In this document: positions 8,427-19,498 of the stretch, one piece after another
Layout of the letters: every line of letters begins with the position of its first letter
Numbering within the stretch: the stretch's first letter is position 1
NCBI RefSeq assembly: GCF_007483665.1
Contig: NZ_ML660187.1
Span: 1 to 64,000, forward strand
DNA: 64,000 nucleotides
Direction of reading: 5' to 3'
DNA from: Catellatospora sichuanensis
Lineage (GTDB): Bacteria > Actinomycetota > Actinomycetes > Mycobacteriales > Micromonosporaceae
Program-made: the position numbers and the translations under genes
Notes under the pieces: model-generated
The model's input: only the letters and a program-made list of their open reading frames with translations
Databases searched by the model: none
Told to the model about the DNA's origin: nothing

Positions 8427-9146
8427 GTGACTCGCTCGATCACCATGCTCCTGGCCGGCGGTGCCGCCGCCGCTGCCCTGGCCCTGACCGGCTGCAGCGC
8501 CGGCATGAACTCGCAGACCGCCGACCAGGTGGCGGCCGTGCCCGGCTTCAGCTGGACCGTTCCGGGTCCCAACGGCGGCAACGTCGCGCTTCGGGACGCG
8601 ATGGTCGCCTACGCCGGCCCGACCGGCTACGCGCAAGGCGCGACCGCGCCGCTCCAGCTGCGCCTCTTCAACGACACCGAGCAGCCGATCACGCTCGACA
8701 AGTTCGAGTCGAACGACGCGGCCGGCGTCAAGCTGGCCTCGGCCGCCGACCTGAAGCCGAGCCCGAGCCCGGCCGCGCAGTCCCCGAGCCCGTCGGTGAC
8801 CACGTCGCCGAAAGCGGCCGGCAGCCCGTCGCCGAAGGTGTCGGCCAGCCCGGAGCCGGACGCCAGCCCGAGCCCGGCCACCGCGGCCCCGGCGAAGCTC
8901 ACCATCCCGGTGGGCGGCTACCTCGAACTGACCCCGGCCAGCGGCCAGTTCCTCGCCCTGACCGGGCTCAAGCAGCCCGTGGTCAACGGCGAGGGCGTGC
9001 ACCTGAAGCTGACCTTCTCCAACGGCGTGGTCATCGAGACCCCGCCGGGCACCGTGGTGCCGATCGCGCCGCCGGCCACCATGCCGTCGCGCCTGCCCCC
9101 CTCCCCGCCGCCGACCCGCGCGGGCGAAGAGGGCACCGGCCACTGA
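8427..9146 (+). CDS. Lipoprotein, LpqE-like
   Basis: 239 aa. Signal peptide with lipobox ALTGC near residues 19-23, so it is predicted to be lipid-anchored outside the membrane. A beta-rich domain (about 45-110 and 165-220) is split by a Pro/Ser repeat linker with many SPSP units. Gene order (carD ... here ... radA, disA) matches lpqE of mycobacteria; the function of that lipoprotein is unsettled. GTG 8427 is chosen because the signal peptide begins there and a -10 lies 6 nt upstream. Confidence 0.8.
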   Translation: MTRSITMLLAGGAAAAALALTGCSAGMNSQTADQVAAVPGFSWTVPGPNGGNVALRDAMVAYAGPTGYAQGATAPLQLRLFNDTEQPITLDKFESNDAAGVKLASAADLKPSPSPAAQSPSPSVTTSPKAAGSPSPKVSASPEPDASPSPATAAPAKLTIPVGGYLELTPASGQFLALTGLKQPVVNGEGVHLKLTFSNGVVIETPPGTVVPIAPPATMPSRLPPSPPPTRAGEEGTGH

Positions 9147-9159
9147 CACACCCACGGGG

Positions 9160-9165
9160 TAGGTT
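9160..9165 (+). promoter_or_regulatory. -10 element, leaderless start of radA
   Basis: TAGGTT, then 6 nt, then the radA GTG at 9172. Confidence 0.55.
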
Positions 9166-9171
9166 GCGCAC

Positions 9172-10590
9172 GTGACAGTGCGCAGCACCTCGAAGACGGC
9201 GAAGCCCGCACGCCCCGGATACGTCTGTGACGCGTGCGGGCATCAGCCTCCCAAGTGGTTCGGCCGCTGCCCCGAATGCGGCGAGTGGGGCTCGGTCATC
9301 GAAGCCTCGGCCGGTCCGGCCCTCGGCGCGATGCGCAACGTGGCCCCCCGCGCCCCCGGCGAGCCCGCCCGGCCCATCGCCACCATCTCCGCCCTGCCCG
9401 CCCGCGCGGTCGCCACCGGCGTCAGCGAGCTCGACCGGGTGCTCGGCGGCGGCCTGGTGCCCGGCTCGGTGGTGCTGCTGGCCGGCGAGCCCGGCGTAGG
9501 CAAGTCGACGCTGCTGCTCGACGTCGCCCAGCAGTGGGCCGCCGGAGCGGGCAGTCCCGCCCTCATCGTCAGCGGCGAGGAGTCCGTCAGCCAGGTCCGG
9601 CTGCGCGCCGAGCGCATGAACACCCTGCACGAGCAGCTCTACCTGGCCGCCGAGACCGACCTGGCCGCGGTGCTCGGCCACCTCGACGCGGTCAAGCCGG
9701 GCCTGCTGGTGCTCGACTCCGTGCAGACCATCGCCGCCCCCGGCAACGACGGCGTGCCCGGCGGCGTCACCCAGGTGCGGGCGGTCACCGCCGCGCTGGT
9801 CGCCGTCGCCAAGGAGCGCAACATCGCGACCGTGCTGGTCGGCCACGTCACCAAGGACGGCAACGTGGCAGGCCCACGGGTGCTCGAACACCTGGTCGAC
9901 GTGGTGCTGCACTTCGAGGGGGACAAGCACTCCTCGCTGCGGCTGGTCCGCGGGCTGAAGAACCGCTTCGGCGCCGCCGACGAGGTCGGCTGCTTCGAGA
10001 TGCACGAGGGCGGCATCGCCTCGCTGCCCGACCCGTCGGGGCTGTTCCTGACCCGATACGCCGAGCCGGTGCCAGGGACCTGCGTGACCGTGGCCATGGA
10101 GGGCCGCCGTGCCATGGTCACCGAGGTGCAGGCGCTGATCGGGGCGACCGTGGCCGGCTCGCCGCGGCGCACCGTGTCGGGCCTCGACTCGGCCCGGCTG
10201 GCCATGGTGCTGGCCGTGCTGCAGCGGCGCACCGAGCGCATGGCGCTGCACGACAAGGAGGTGTTCGCCGCGACGGTCGGCGGCATCCGGGTCGTCGAGC
10301 CCGCCGCAGACCTGGCCATCGCGCTTGCCGTCGCGTCCGCCGGGCTCAACCTGTCCATGTCGCCCCGGCTCGCAGCCATCGGTGAGGTAGGTCTCACGGG
10401 TGAGGTGCGCCGCGTCGGCGCGGTCCCCCGCCGCCTGGCTGAGGCGGTCCGGCTCGGCTTCAAATACGCTCTGGTACCACCCGGTTGCGGTCCGTCGTCA
10501 ACCGGCACACCGGCGGGCGAGCTACGGGTCGAAGAGGTGTCCGATCTGCGTACGGCACTGCACTGGGCTGCACGGTTGTCCGCTGAGTGA
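9172..10590 (+). CDS. radA: DNA repair protein RadA (Sms)
   Basis: 472 aa. A RecA-like branch-migration ATPase acting in recombination. Order of parts: a zinc finger with Cys19, Cys22, Cys33 and Cys36; Walker A GEPGVGKST at about 105-113; the RadA-specific KNRFG at about 263-267; and a C-terminal Lon-protease-like domain (AVASAGLNLSMSPRLAAIGEVGLTGE is the recognisable part, written here in overlapping fragments AVASAGLNL and AIGEVGLTGEVR). It lies directly upstream of disA, its usual partner; RadA modulates DisA activity in other bacteria. Confidence 0.97.
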   Translation: MTVRSTSKTAKPARPGYVCDACGHQPPKWFGRCPECGEWGSVIEASAGPALGAMRNVAPRAPGEPARPIATISALPARAVATGVSELDRVLGGGLVPGSVVLLAGEPGVGKSTLLLDVAQQWAAGAGSPALIVSGEESVSQVRLRAERMNTLHEQLYLAAETDLAAVLGHLDAVKPGLLVLDSVQTIAAPGNDGVPGGVTQVRAVTAALVAVAKERNIATVLVGHVTKDGNVAGPRVLEHLVDVVLHFEGDKHSSLRLVRGLKNRFGAADEVGCFEMHEGGIASLPDPSGLFLTRYAEPVPGTCVTVAMEGRRAMVTEVQALIGATVAGSPRRTVSGLDSARLAMVLAVLQRRTERMALHDKEVFAATVGGIRVVEPAADLAIALAVASAGLNLSMSPRLAAIGEVGLTGEVRRVGAVPRRLAEAVRLGFKYALVPPGCGPSSTGTPAGELRVEEVSDLRTALHWAARLSAE

Positions 10591-10631
10591 CGCTCCCACC
10601 ACGGGCAGGCGGGCATCCTCCGACGGCCCCG

Positions 10632-10637
10632 TAGACT
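10632..10637 (+). promoter_or_regulatory. -10 element, leaderless start of disA
   Basis: TAGACT, then 6 nt, then GTG 10644. The GTG at 10638 would lie immediately after the hexamer, so 10644 is preferred. Confidence 0.6.
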
Positions 10638-10643
10638 GTGCCC

Positions 10644-11750
10644 GTGCCGATCGATCGCGACACCACCTGGAACACCGCCGCAGTCGGCGGTGATCCGTTG
10701 CGCGCCACCCTGGCACGGGTAGCTCCGGGCACGCCACTGCGCGACAGCCTCGAGCGCATCCTGCGCGGCCGGACCGGCGCCCTCATCGTCCTCGGGTACG
10801 ACAAACTCATCGAGACCCTGTGCACCGGCGGCTTCCCGCTCGACGTCGAGTTCTCCGCCACGCGCCTGCGCGAGCTGTGCAAGATGGACGGCGCCGTCGT
10901 GCTCTCCGCCGACGGCACCCGCATCCTGCGCGCAGCCGTACACCTGATGCCCGACGCCTCCATCCCCACCGAGGAGTCCGGCACCCGGCACCGCACCGCC
11001 GAGCGCGTCTCCAAGCAGAGCGGATACCCGGTCATCTCGGTCAGCCAGTCGATGCACATCATCGGCGTCTACGTGGCCGGCCAGCGACACACCCTGGACG
11101 ACTCCGGACAGATACTGTCCCGGGCAAACCAGGCCCTGGCCACCCTGGAGCGGTACAAGCTGCGCCTCGACGAGGTCAGCGGCACCCTCTCCGCCCTGGA
11201 GATCGAGGACCTGGTCACCGTCCGCGACGCCCTGGCCGTCGTACAGCGCCTGGAGATGGTCCGCCGCATCTCCGACGAGATCGCCGGCTACGTCGTCGAA
11301 CTCGGCACCGACGGCCGCCTCCTGTCCCTCCAGCTCGACGAGATGATGGCCGGCGTGGACGCCGACCGCACCCTCGTCATCCGCGACTACCTCCCCCCGA
11401 ACCGCAAGACCAGAACCGTCGAAGAAGCACTGGTCGAGCTCGACCTGCTCACCGCCAGCGAACTCATCGACCTGGTCTCCGTCGCCAAGGCCATGGGCTA
11501 CCCCGCCAGCACCGAGGCCCTCGACGCCGCCGTCAGCCCGCGCGGCTTCCGCCTCCTGGCCCGCGTACCCCGCCTGCCCGGCGCGATAGTCGACCGGCTC
11601 GTCGACCACTTCGGCAGCCTCCAGCGTCTGCTGGGCGCGACCGTCGAGGACCTTCAGGCCGTGGACGGGGTCGGGGACGCTCGCGCTCGTGGTGTCCGTG
11701 AGGGTCTGTCGCGGCTTGCTGAGACGTCGATTCTTGAGCGGTATGTCTGA
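10644..11750 (+). CDS. disA: Diadenylate cyclase DisA (DNA integrity scanning)
   Basis: 368 aa. It makes cyclic di-AMP from two ATP and binds branched DNA. The N-terminal DAC domain carries [11 protein letters not shown] (DGA at about 82-84) and GTRHRTAER (RHR at about 115-117), both catalytic signatures. A helical spine follows, and a C-terminal helix-hairpin-helix region ([20 protein letters not shown]) for DNA binding. It has its own leaderless-type promoter and is followed by a strong nested terminator at 11775-11840. Confidence 0.97.
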   Translation: MPIDRDTTWNTAAVGGDPLRATLARVAPGTPLRDSLERILRGRTGALIVLGYDKLIETLCTGGFPLDVEFSATRLRELCKMDGAVVLSADGTRILRAAVHLMPDASIPTEESGTRHRTAERVSKQSGYPVISVSQSMHIIGVYVAGQRHTLDDSGQILSRANQALATLERYKLRLDEVSGTLSALEIEDLVTVRDALAVVQRLEMVRRISDEIAGYVVELGTDGRLLSLQLDEMMAGVDADRTLVIRDYLPPNRKTRTVEEALVELDLLTASELIDLVSVAKAMGYPASTEALDAAVSPRGFRLLARVPRLPGAIVDRLVDHFGSLQRLLGATVEDLQAVDGVGDARARGVREGLSRLAETSILERYV

Positions 11751-11774
11751 GGCGGTGACGGGGTCGCGTCCCGG

Positions 11775-11840
11775 GGGGGTTGGGGTCGAGCGCTGGGGCC
11801 GCAAAGAGCGCGGCCTTTTACGCGCTCGACCCCAACCCCC
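11775..11840 (+). terminator. Nested terminator, copy 1 (after disA)
   Basis: Outer arms of 19 nt pair perfectly (11775-11793 with 11822-11840). Inside, GGCCGC (11797-11802) and GCGGCC (11810-11815) form a second hairpin followed by TTTT, a classical intrinsic terminator pointing in the disA direction. The 34 nt at 11791-11824 recur exactly, inverted, at 12160-12193. Confidence 0.8.
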
Positions 11841-12139
11841 GCTCCACGCACCCTCACAAGGTAACCAGGTAAAAAGGGCACCCTTTTCCCGCAAAGCGAC
11901 AGCCTCCCGCCCCACCCGTGTGACCCGGTTCAGGGCGCGACAGGAGACGGGTCACGCCCCGGCGAAAGGGCACCAGGGCAAACAGATCGTTCATGGGTGA
12001 TGGTGACGCGTGTTCGCGGCTTACGGGTGGTGGCTGCGCGTTGCTCTGGGGACGGCATGTGGGCTGGTAAGGCTGTCGCTCTCTGGCCCCTGGGGTTGCC
12101 CACCCGCCTTGACCACCATCGGCTACGGCGAGAAGCGGA
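11841..12139. other. Spacer between the two nested terminators
   Basis: No gene seen. It contains AAAAGGG-CA-CCCTTTT near 11871-11887 and an 8-bp inverted repeat GTGACCCG (11920-11927) / CGGGTCAC (11948-11955). It may be only the convergent spacer between disA and the 12229 gene. Confidence 0.5.
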
Positions 12140-12212
12140 GCCGGGGGAATGCTCGCAGGCGCGTAAAAGGCCGCGCTCTTTGCGGCCCCAGCGCCAAGAG
12201 CATTCCCCCGGC
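12140..12212 (-). terminator. Nested terminator, copy 2 (after the 12229 gene)
   Basis: Outer arms 12140-12154 and 12198-12212 pair over 15 bp and differ in sequence from copy 1. The core 12160-12193 is the exact reverse complement of 11791-11824, with its T-run facing leftwards, so it terminates the minus-strand gene ending at 12229. Confidence 0.8.
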
Positions 12213-12228
12213 GCAGCGACCCACCGCC

Positions 12229-12951
12229 CTACGTGAGCTTCAACGTCACCGAAGCAGAGATAGCCGTCCCAACACGGGCATACAGCCGATACTCCCCAGC
12301 AGCAGGAACCGGCCCATCCGGCACCCGCTTGATCGACTTCTCACAGGCAGAACTCGAATGCCCGTTCCACACCACCGTGTACGACCGCTCATGCGCCGGC
12401 GGGAACGACCGCACCTCATGCCCCCGCGGCCCCCCGCAGTCATCGCTCGACCACACCTTCTCGGTGCTCTTCAGAATCCGCAGCTCCTGAAGATCGGCCC
12501 CCACGTCACGACTGCACGTCCGGTTCGACGTGTTCTTGATGAGCAGCGTGATGAGCAGATCGTTGCCGCGCTTGAGCGTGGTCTGCGCCGGCTTCGCGGT
12601 CACCTTGATCTCCGCGTCGGTGCAGGCGTTCGGGTCGGTCTCGCCGTCCCCTTCGCCCTCGCCCGGCCCTTCGGCGTCCGCGCTCGGCGACGGAGGCAGT
12701 TCGGACACCGGCGTGATGACGCCGTCGCTCGGTGACGCCGCCGGGCTCCCGCCGGGCACGCCCGCCGCCGATGCGGGTGACACACCAGCGCTCGACGGCG
12801 TGCCGTTGGCGGATGGTTGCTGGGCGCCGCCGCTGCCGGTGCCGCGTACCACGAGGGTGATCATGAGAACGGCAACCAGCAGCGCGCCGAGCACCATGGC
12901 GCGGCGTCGCCAGTAGACGGCTGCGGGCAGCGGACCCACTATCAGTCTCAT
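12229..12951 (-). CDS. Membrane-anchored protein, Rv3587c-like position
   Basis: 240 aa. One membrane span at about residues 17-36 (RAMVLGALLVAVLMITLVV), a Pro/Ser/Gly-rich linker to about 105, then an extracytoplasmic beta-rich domain with four cysteines (ACTDAEIKV, RTCSRDVG, DDCGG, SACEKS), likely two disulfides. The domain resembles an immunoglobulin-like fold, by inference. It sits immediately after disA in convergent orientation, as a membrane protein gene does in mycobacteria. Function unknown. Confidence 0.75.
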   Translation of the reverse strand: MRLIVGPLPAAVYWRRRAMVLGALLVAVLMITLVVRGTGSGGAQQPSANGTPSSAGVSPASAAGVPGGSPAASPSDGVITPVSELPPSPSADAEGPGEGEGDGETDPNACTDAEIKVTAKPAQTTLKRGNDLLITLLIKNTSNRTCSRDVGADLQELRILKSTEKVWSSDDCGGPRGHEVRSFPPAHERSYTVVWNGHSSSACEKSIKRVPDGPVPAAGEYRLYARVGTAISASVTLKLT

Positions 12952-13020
12952 GATGTGCTCACGCTAGCGCCCACGATCACGACACGCACGACGCGACACG
13001 CTCAGCGGGCGAACTCCCCG

Positions 13021-13563
13021 TCACAGATAGACTTTCCGCTGATAGATCGCGTGCGCTCCGCTCACCTTGTCCAAAAAGAGCAGTCCGTTGCAGTGGTCGA
13101 TCTCGTGCTGCAGCGCGCGGGCTTCGAAGGCATCGGTGGTGATCGTCACCTTCCGGCCGCTGCCAGGCAGTTCGCCGGTGACCACGATGCGCCCGGCGCG
13201 TTTGACGTCGCCGGTGAGGTCGGGCACGGACATGCAGCCCTCCCGTCCCGGCCGCCACCGGCTGGCCTCCACGATCACGGCGTTGGCGAGCACGAACGCG
13301 CCGTGCACGGTGGCCGCCTTGGGGTGGTTGGTGACGTCCACGGCGAACAGCTGCATGCCGACGCCGACCTGCGGGGCGGCGAGGCCGACGCAGCCGGGCG
13401 ACACGGCCATGGTCGCGACCAGGTCGGCGGCAAGCGCCACCACCTGCGGGTCGGTCGGATCCACGGCCTCGCCGACCCGGCTCAGCACCGGTTCCGGCGC
13501 GGTGACGACGGGCAGCACCCGGCCTGCGCCGAGCGCGGTGATGTCCCAGCCTTCGATGTTCAC
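13021..13563 (-). CDS. def: Peptide deformylase
   Basis: 180 aa. It removes the N-formyl group from new proteins. All three motifs are present: CVGLAAPQVG (58-67), EGCMSVP with metal ligand Cys110, and QHEIDH (152-157) with His153 and His157 as ligands and Glu154 catalytic. GTG 13563 has GAGGAG spaced correctly upstream. It lies 40 nt downstream of the ACT-domain gene on the same strand. Confidence 0.95.
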   Translation of the reverse strand: MNIEGWDITALGAGRVLPVVTAPEPVLSRVGEAVDPTDPQVVALAADLVATMAVSPGCVGLAAPQVGVGMQLFAVDVTNHPKAATVHGAFVLANAVIVEASRWRPGREGCMSVPDLTGDVKRAGRIVVTGELPGSGRKVTITTDAFEARALQHEIDHCNGLLFLDKVSGAHAIYQRKVYL

Positions 13564-13603
13564 GCCGTCTCCTCGCCACCCGGTGTGCGCGTACGCCGCC
13601 CGC

Positions 13604-14134
13604 TCATAAGACGTCCGCCCCGGCAGGCCGCAGGTTGACCTCGATGCCCAGCTCGTCGGCGACCTGCGCGAGGCGCTCGGCCAGCTCGCCGGGCACGCCT
13701 TCGGGCAGGTCGACCTCGGCGACGAGCAGGTACAGCGGGCCGACCAGGCGGGTGGACAGGTCCGTGATGTTGCCGCCGGCGTCGGCGACGACCCGGGTAA
13801 CCGCCGCGACGATGCCGAGCCGGTCGGCGCCGTGCACGCTGAGCAGATACGGCAGGCCGCCGTTGTGCGCGGACTCGTCCGGGCCGACGTCGCGTACCGT
13901 CACCAGCAGCTGGCCGTCCGCGGACAGCGGCAGCAGGGCCGCTTCGACCTCGGTGGCACTGGCCGGTGCGGTGCAGATCAGGGTCATCGCGAAGTGGCCG
14001 CGCAGCCGGGTCATCGTGGAGTCGGTGAGGTTGGCCCCGAGCAGGGCCAGCGCCCCGGCGACGTCGGCGACGATCCCGGTGCGGTCCGGTCCGATCACGG
14101 TGACGGCCAGTTCGGCCCCGTGCACGTCAGTCAT
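13604..14134 (-). CDS. Tandem ACT-domain regulator, GcvR-like
   Basis: 176 aa. Two ACT domains: the first opens with AVTVIGPDRTGIVADVAGAL near residue 9, the second with LLSVHGADRLGIVAAVTRVV near 95, both with the Asp-Arg-x-Gly ligand loop. It resembles glycine cleavage system transcriptional repressor-type proteins; the ligand and target are unknown. ATG 14134 is fixed by a GAGGAGA ribosome site within a block shared with fahA. Probably cotranscribed with def. Confidence 0.85.
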   Translation of the reverse strand: MTDVHGAELAVTVIGPDRTGIVADVAGALALLGANLTDSTMTRLRGHFAMTLICTAPASATEVEAALLPLSADGQLLVTVRDVGPDESAHNGGLPYLLSVHGADRLGIVAAVTRVVADAGGNITDLSTRLVGPLYLLVAEVDLPEGVPGELAERLAQVADELGIEVNLRPAGADVL

Positions 14135-14153
14135 GCCTTCTCCTCGCTGCGCT
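14130..14153 (-). repeat. 24-bp ribosome-site block, copy 2
   Basis: Identical over 24 bp to 1807-1830 upstream of fahA and again positioned so that the block supplies the start codon and ribosome site. Confidence 0.75.
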
Positions 14154-14214
14154 GGTCGCCGGCATGGGCAACCGACCGCGTGACTCGCTCGCTTCTGCGG
14201 GCATTGTGCACCAG

Positions 14215-14220
14215 TAGGGT
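14215..14220 (+). promoter_or_regulatory. -10 element, leaderless start of mutY
   Basis: TAGGGT, then 7 nt, then ATG 14228. Confidence 0.5.
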
Positions 14221-14227
14221 GGAGCGC

Positions 14228-15112
14228 ATGTCCGAACTCGCCTCGCTGACCACTGCGTGGTATGACAACAACGCACGTGACCTGCCGTGGAGGCAGCCGG
14301 AGATCGGTGCCTGGCCGGTGCTGATCAGCGAGTTCATGCTCCAGCAGACGCCCGTCGTGCGGGTGCTGCCGGTGTGGCGGGAGTGGGTGGCCCGCTGGCC
14401 CGCGCCGGCGGATCTCGCCGCGGAGGACTCCGGTGAGGCGATTCGGGCCTGGGGGCGGCTGGGCTACCCCCGGCGGGCGATGCGGCTGCACGCGTGCGCC
14501 ACGGCGCTCGTGGAGCGGCACGGTGGCGAGGTGCCGCGGCGGCTGGACCAGATGCTGGCGCTGCCGGGCGTCGGGGACTACACGGCGCGGGCGGTGCTGG
14601 CGTTCGCGTACGGGCAGCGCCATCCGGTGGTGGACACCAACGTGCGCCGGGTCGCGGCGCGGGCCGTGCACGGCCTGCCCGACGCCGGTGCGGCCACCAC
14701 CCCGGCGGACCTGACGCTGGTCGAGTCGCTGCTGCCGCAGGCCGAGTCGGCGGCGGCGCGGGCCAGTGCGGCGCTCATGGAACTGGGCGCGGTGCTGTGC
14801 ACGGCGCGTACGCCCCGGTGCGAGGCCTGCCCGCTGCGGGATCGGTGCGCGTGGCGGCGCTCGGGCGCGGCGCTGCCGGCGGGTCCGTCGCGCAAGCCGC
14901 AGCGCTACGCGGGCACCGACCGCCAGGTGCGCGGGTTGCTGTTGGCCGTGCTGCGGCACGCGTCGGGCCCGGTGGACAAGCCGTCGCTGGACGTGGTGTG
15001 GCCGGATCCGGTGCAGCGGGAGCGGGCCCTGGACAGCCTGCTGGCCGACGGGCTGGTGGTGCCCCGCGGGCAACGTTTCGGCCTGCCCGGGCGTGTCCCC
15101 GCCGATATCTGA
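14228..15112 (+). CDS. mutY: A/G-specific adenine glycosylase
   Basis: 294 aa. It removes adenine mispaired with 8-oxoguanine. The HhH motif LPGVGDYTARAVLAFAYG lies near 113-130, followed by VVDTNVRRV (catalytic Asp). The 4Fe-4S cluster loop is CTARTPRCEACPLRDRC (Cys spacing 6-2-5). The C-terminus is short and lacks the full NUDIX-like 8-oxoG recognition domain of longer MutY proteins, as in other actinobacteria. Start ATG 14228 begins the conserved TAWYDNNARDLPWR region shortly after. Confidence 0.93.
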   Translation: MSELASLTTAWYDNNARDLPWRQPEIGAWPVLISEFMLQQTPVVRVLPVWREWVARWPAPADLAAEDSGEAIRAWGRLGYPRRAMRLHACATALVERHGGEVPRRLDQMLALPGVGDYTARAVLAFAYGQRHPVVDTNVRRVAARAVHGLPDAGAATTPADLTLVESLLPQAESAAARASAALMELGAVLCTARTPRCEACPLRDRCAWRRSGAALPAGPSRKPQRYAGTDRQVRGLLLAVLRHASGPVDKPSLDVVWPDPVQRERALDSLLADGLVVPRGQRFGLPGRVPADI

Positions 15113-15136
15113 CTTCGTCGCGAACTTTCCGTGGTA

Positions 15137-15164
15137 TTGCGGATTCACCCGGCCTGGATAGAGT
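15137..15164 (+). promoter_or_regulatory. Promoter of the polysaccharide deacetylase gene
   Basis: TTGCGG (15137-15142), 16-nt spacer, TAGAGT (15159-15164), then 6 nt and GTG 15171. A leaderless arrangement. Confidence 0.55.
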
Positions 15165-15170
15165 CCGGGC

Positions 15171-16025
15171 GTGGCTTCCACCCCCCTACGCCGCGCCATT
15201 GCCGTGTTCCTGCTGACCGCTTTCCTCGCGCCTGCCGCGTGCAAGAGCGCCGGCCCGGACGCGAGCCACGCCGGCCCTGCTGCCAGCCCGACCCCCAGCC
15301 CGAGCGCCTCGGCCGCGCCCAGCGCCTCGCCGAGCCCCTCGGTGCAGCCCACCCCCGCGGCGTTCAAGAGCCTGCAGTGGTATCTGAGCCGGGTGCCCGA
15401 GTTCCCGCAGGCCCCGGCTCCGCAGCGGGTGCGGCTGCCGGAGAGCGCGTCGGCCGTGCACTGGTCACGGGTGCCGACCACGAACAAGGTCGCCTTCATC
15501 ACCATCGACGACGGTGCGCTGTCGCGTAAGCCGGAGGTCATCGAGTTCATCCGGCAGGCGAAGATCCCGGTGACGATGTTCCTCAACTCCCCGGCGGCCA
15601 CCAGGCACACGCCGTACTTCAAGGCGATCCAGGAGGCGGGCGGCATGGTGGAGAACCACACCATCAGCCACACCTCGCTGAAGGGCAGGTCCTACGACTT
15701 CCAGAAGAAGGAGATCTGCGGCTCGGCGGACAAGCTGGAGCAGCTGTTCGGCCGCCGGCCGACCCTGTTCCGGGCACCGTTCGGCAACAAGGACGCCACC
15801 ACGTTGAAGGCCGCGCACGACTGCGGCGCACAGGCGGTGTTCTTCTGGACCCAGACGGTCGACAAGGGCATCGTGCGCTACCAGACGTCGGAGAAGGTGG
15901 TGAAGCCCGGCGACGTGCTGCTGATGCACTTCCGCCCCGCCCTGATGGACGACCTGCTGGGCGCCCTGAACGCGATTCACCGGTCCGGCCTGACTCCGGC
16001 CCTGCTCGAGGACTACGTCGGCTGA
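15171..16025 (+). CDS. Polysaccharide deacetylase-family lipoprotein
   Basis: 284 aa. Signal peptide ending in a lipobox-like APAAC near residues 20-24, a Pro/Ser linker, then a NodB-type domain. Motif 1 is FITIDDG rather than the usual FDD, motif 2 is NHTISHTSL (two metal-binding His), and motif 3 is RAPFGN. It would remove acetyl groups from a cell-wall or surface glycan; substrate unknown. It ends in a shared bidirectional terminator with clpC. Confidence 0.85.
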   Translation: MASTPLRRAIAVFLLTAFLAPAACKSAGPDASHAGPAASPTPSPSASAAPSASPSPSVQPTPAAFKSLQWYLSRVPEFPQAPAPQRVRLPESASAVHWSRVPTTNKVAFITIDDGALSRKPEVIEFIRQAKIPVTMFLNSPAATRHTPYFKAIQEAGGMVENHTISHTSLKGRSYDFQKKEICGSADKLEQLFGRRPTLFRAPFGNKDATTLKAAHDCGAQAVFFWTQTVDKGIVRYQTSEKVVKPGDVLLMHFRPALMDDLLGALNAIHRSGLTPALLEDYVG

Positions 16026-16052
16026 CCGATCCGGCGCACCCGGTCGGGCAAA

Positions 16053-16086
16053 CGAAAGGGGCACCGCTCACGCGGTGCCCCTTTCG
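16053..16086. terminator. Bidirectional terminator between deacetylase and clpC
   Basis: Perfect 15-bp arms CGAAAGGGGCACCGC (16053-16067) and GCGGTGCCCCTTTCG (16072-16086) with a 4-nt loop, between two convergent genes. Confidence 0.85.
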
Positions 16087-16100
16087 GCTGTGCGTCCTCG

Positions 16101-18629
<2,529 letters not shown>

Positions 18630-18958
18630 TCCCGCTCCTCACCTACGCCTCAGTTCCTCGAACTCCTGCCGGAGACCGCGGCGGCGAAGCTGTTTCACTC
18701 ACTCTAACGCCAGACCCCGACCATGTCGGCCCGCCGGAAACGCTCGTCTGGTCACCGTTGGGTAACCATCAGGTCGCTTACCGTCGACTTGAAAGCGGAG
18801 GAAACAGGGCAACTGCCCCAGCAAACCGCCGACGTGGCTGGCATCAGAGCCAACCTTGCCTCGCCCGCGGCTGTTCCGCATCCAGGACCGCTACGCGCAC
18901 AGCGAAATATCTGTGTCCACATCCTGGTCGGCTCGCCCGGCGCGGGGCGGCGGACATG
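18630..18958. other. Upstream region of clpC
   Basis: No gene seen. A -10-like TAGAGT on the minus strand about 75 nt upstream of clpC is the best promoter candidate, but it lacks a good -35. No clear ClgR-type or heat-shock operator was recognised. Confidence 0.35.
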
Positions 18959-19004
18959 AAAAACGGTACGACGTGAAGGAAGTACACAACCTTCGCGTCG
19001 TACC
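18959..19004 (-). terminator. Intrinsic terminator of lsr2
   Basis: Arms 18965-18979 and 18990-19004 pair over 15 bp (one G-T pair), with loop of 10 nt. In the lsr2 direction the hairpin is followed by GTTTTTC. A textbook terminator. Confidence 0.9.
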
Positions 19005-19039
19005 GCCAATCAGGCTAATGCCCCCAAACCCCGCCAATG

Positions 19040-19390
19040 CTAGCGCAGGCCGGCGGCGTAGTACGCCTCGATCACCTTTGCCGGCACCCGACCGCGGTCG
19101 TTGACGTCTTTACCCTGGCCCTTGGCCCACTCGCGCACCCGCTGGTTGAAGGCACGCTGCTCAGCCGCGGTCGGCGCCTTCGCCTTGGGGGCGGCGACAG
19201 GTCCACGACGACCGCTCTCCTTGCGCGCGGCGGCCAGGAACGGCGCCAGCGCCAGCGCCAACTTGTCGTGGTTCGCCGGTCCGAGATCGATCTCGTAATT
19301 GGCGCCCTCGAATCCAAACCTCACACTGCGGACGTCACCCTCGGAACCATCGAGGTCGTCCGCCAACACCACTATCTCGCGCCTGGCCAT
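19040..19390 (-). CDS. lsr2: Nucleoid-associated protein Lsr2
   Basis: 116 aa. An H-NS-like xenogeneic silencer that binds AT-rich DNA and bridges it. The N-terminal dimerisation domain runs from REIVVLADDLDGSEGDVRSV to about residue 60, then a basic linker, then the C-terminal DNA-binding domain with RVREWAKGQGKDVNDRGRVP, where Arg-Gly-Arg inserts in the minor groove. ATG 19390 is chosen because AGGATG lies 5 nt upstream and the conserved protein starts there; an upstream in-frame extension is not family-like. Confidence 0.96.
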   Translation of the reverse strand: MARREIVVLADDLDGSEGDVRSVRFGFEGANYEIDLGPANHDKLALALAPFLAAARKESGRRGPVAAPKAKAPTAAEQRAFNQRVREWAKGQGKDVNDRGRVPAKVIEAYYAAGLR

Positions 19391-19469
19391 ACGGTCATCC
19401 TTTCTCGCCGCCCCGGATCCTCCCCGCCAGTCAAGGGCGTGCCATGAATTCATAGGGAGAGCGCTCGCC

Positions 19470-19498
19470 AGGATAGCCACTCATTGACAGCGGATCAA
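19470..19498 (-). promoter_or_regulatory. lsr2 promoter
   Basis: TTGATC (19498-19493), 17-nt spacer, TATCCT (19475-19470), about 75 nt before the lsr2 ATG. The surroundings are more AT-rich than the rest of the window, which would suit binding by Lsr2 itself. Confidence 0.65.

Noticed and set aside
9639..11915. Minus-strand open frame across radA and disA
   Set aside because: Both genes beneath are unmistakable; this frame is a G+C artefact.
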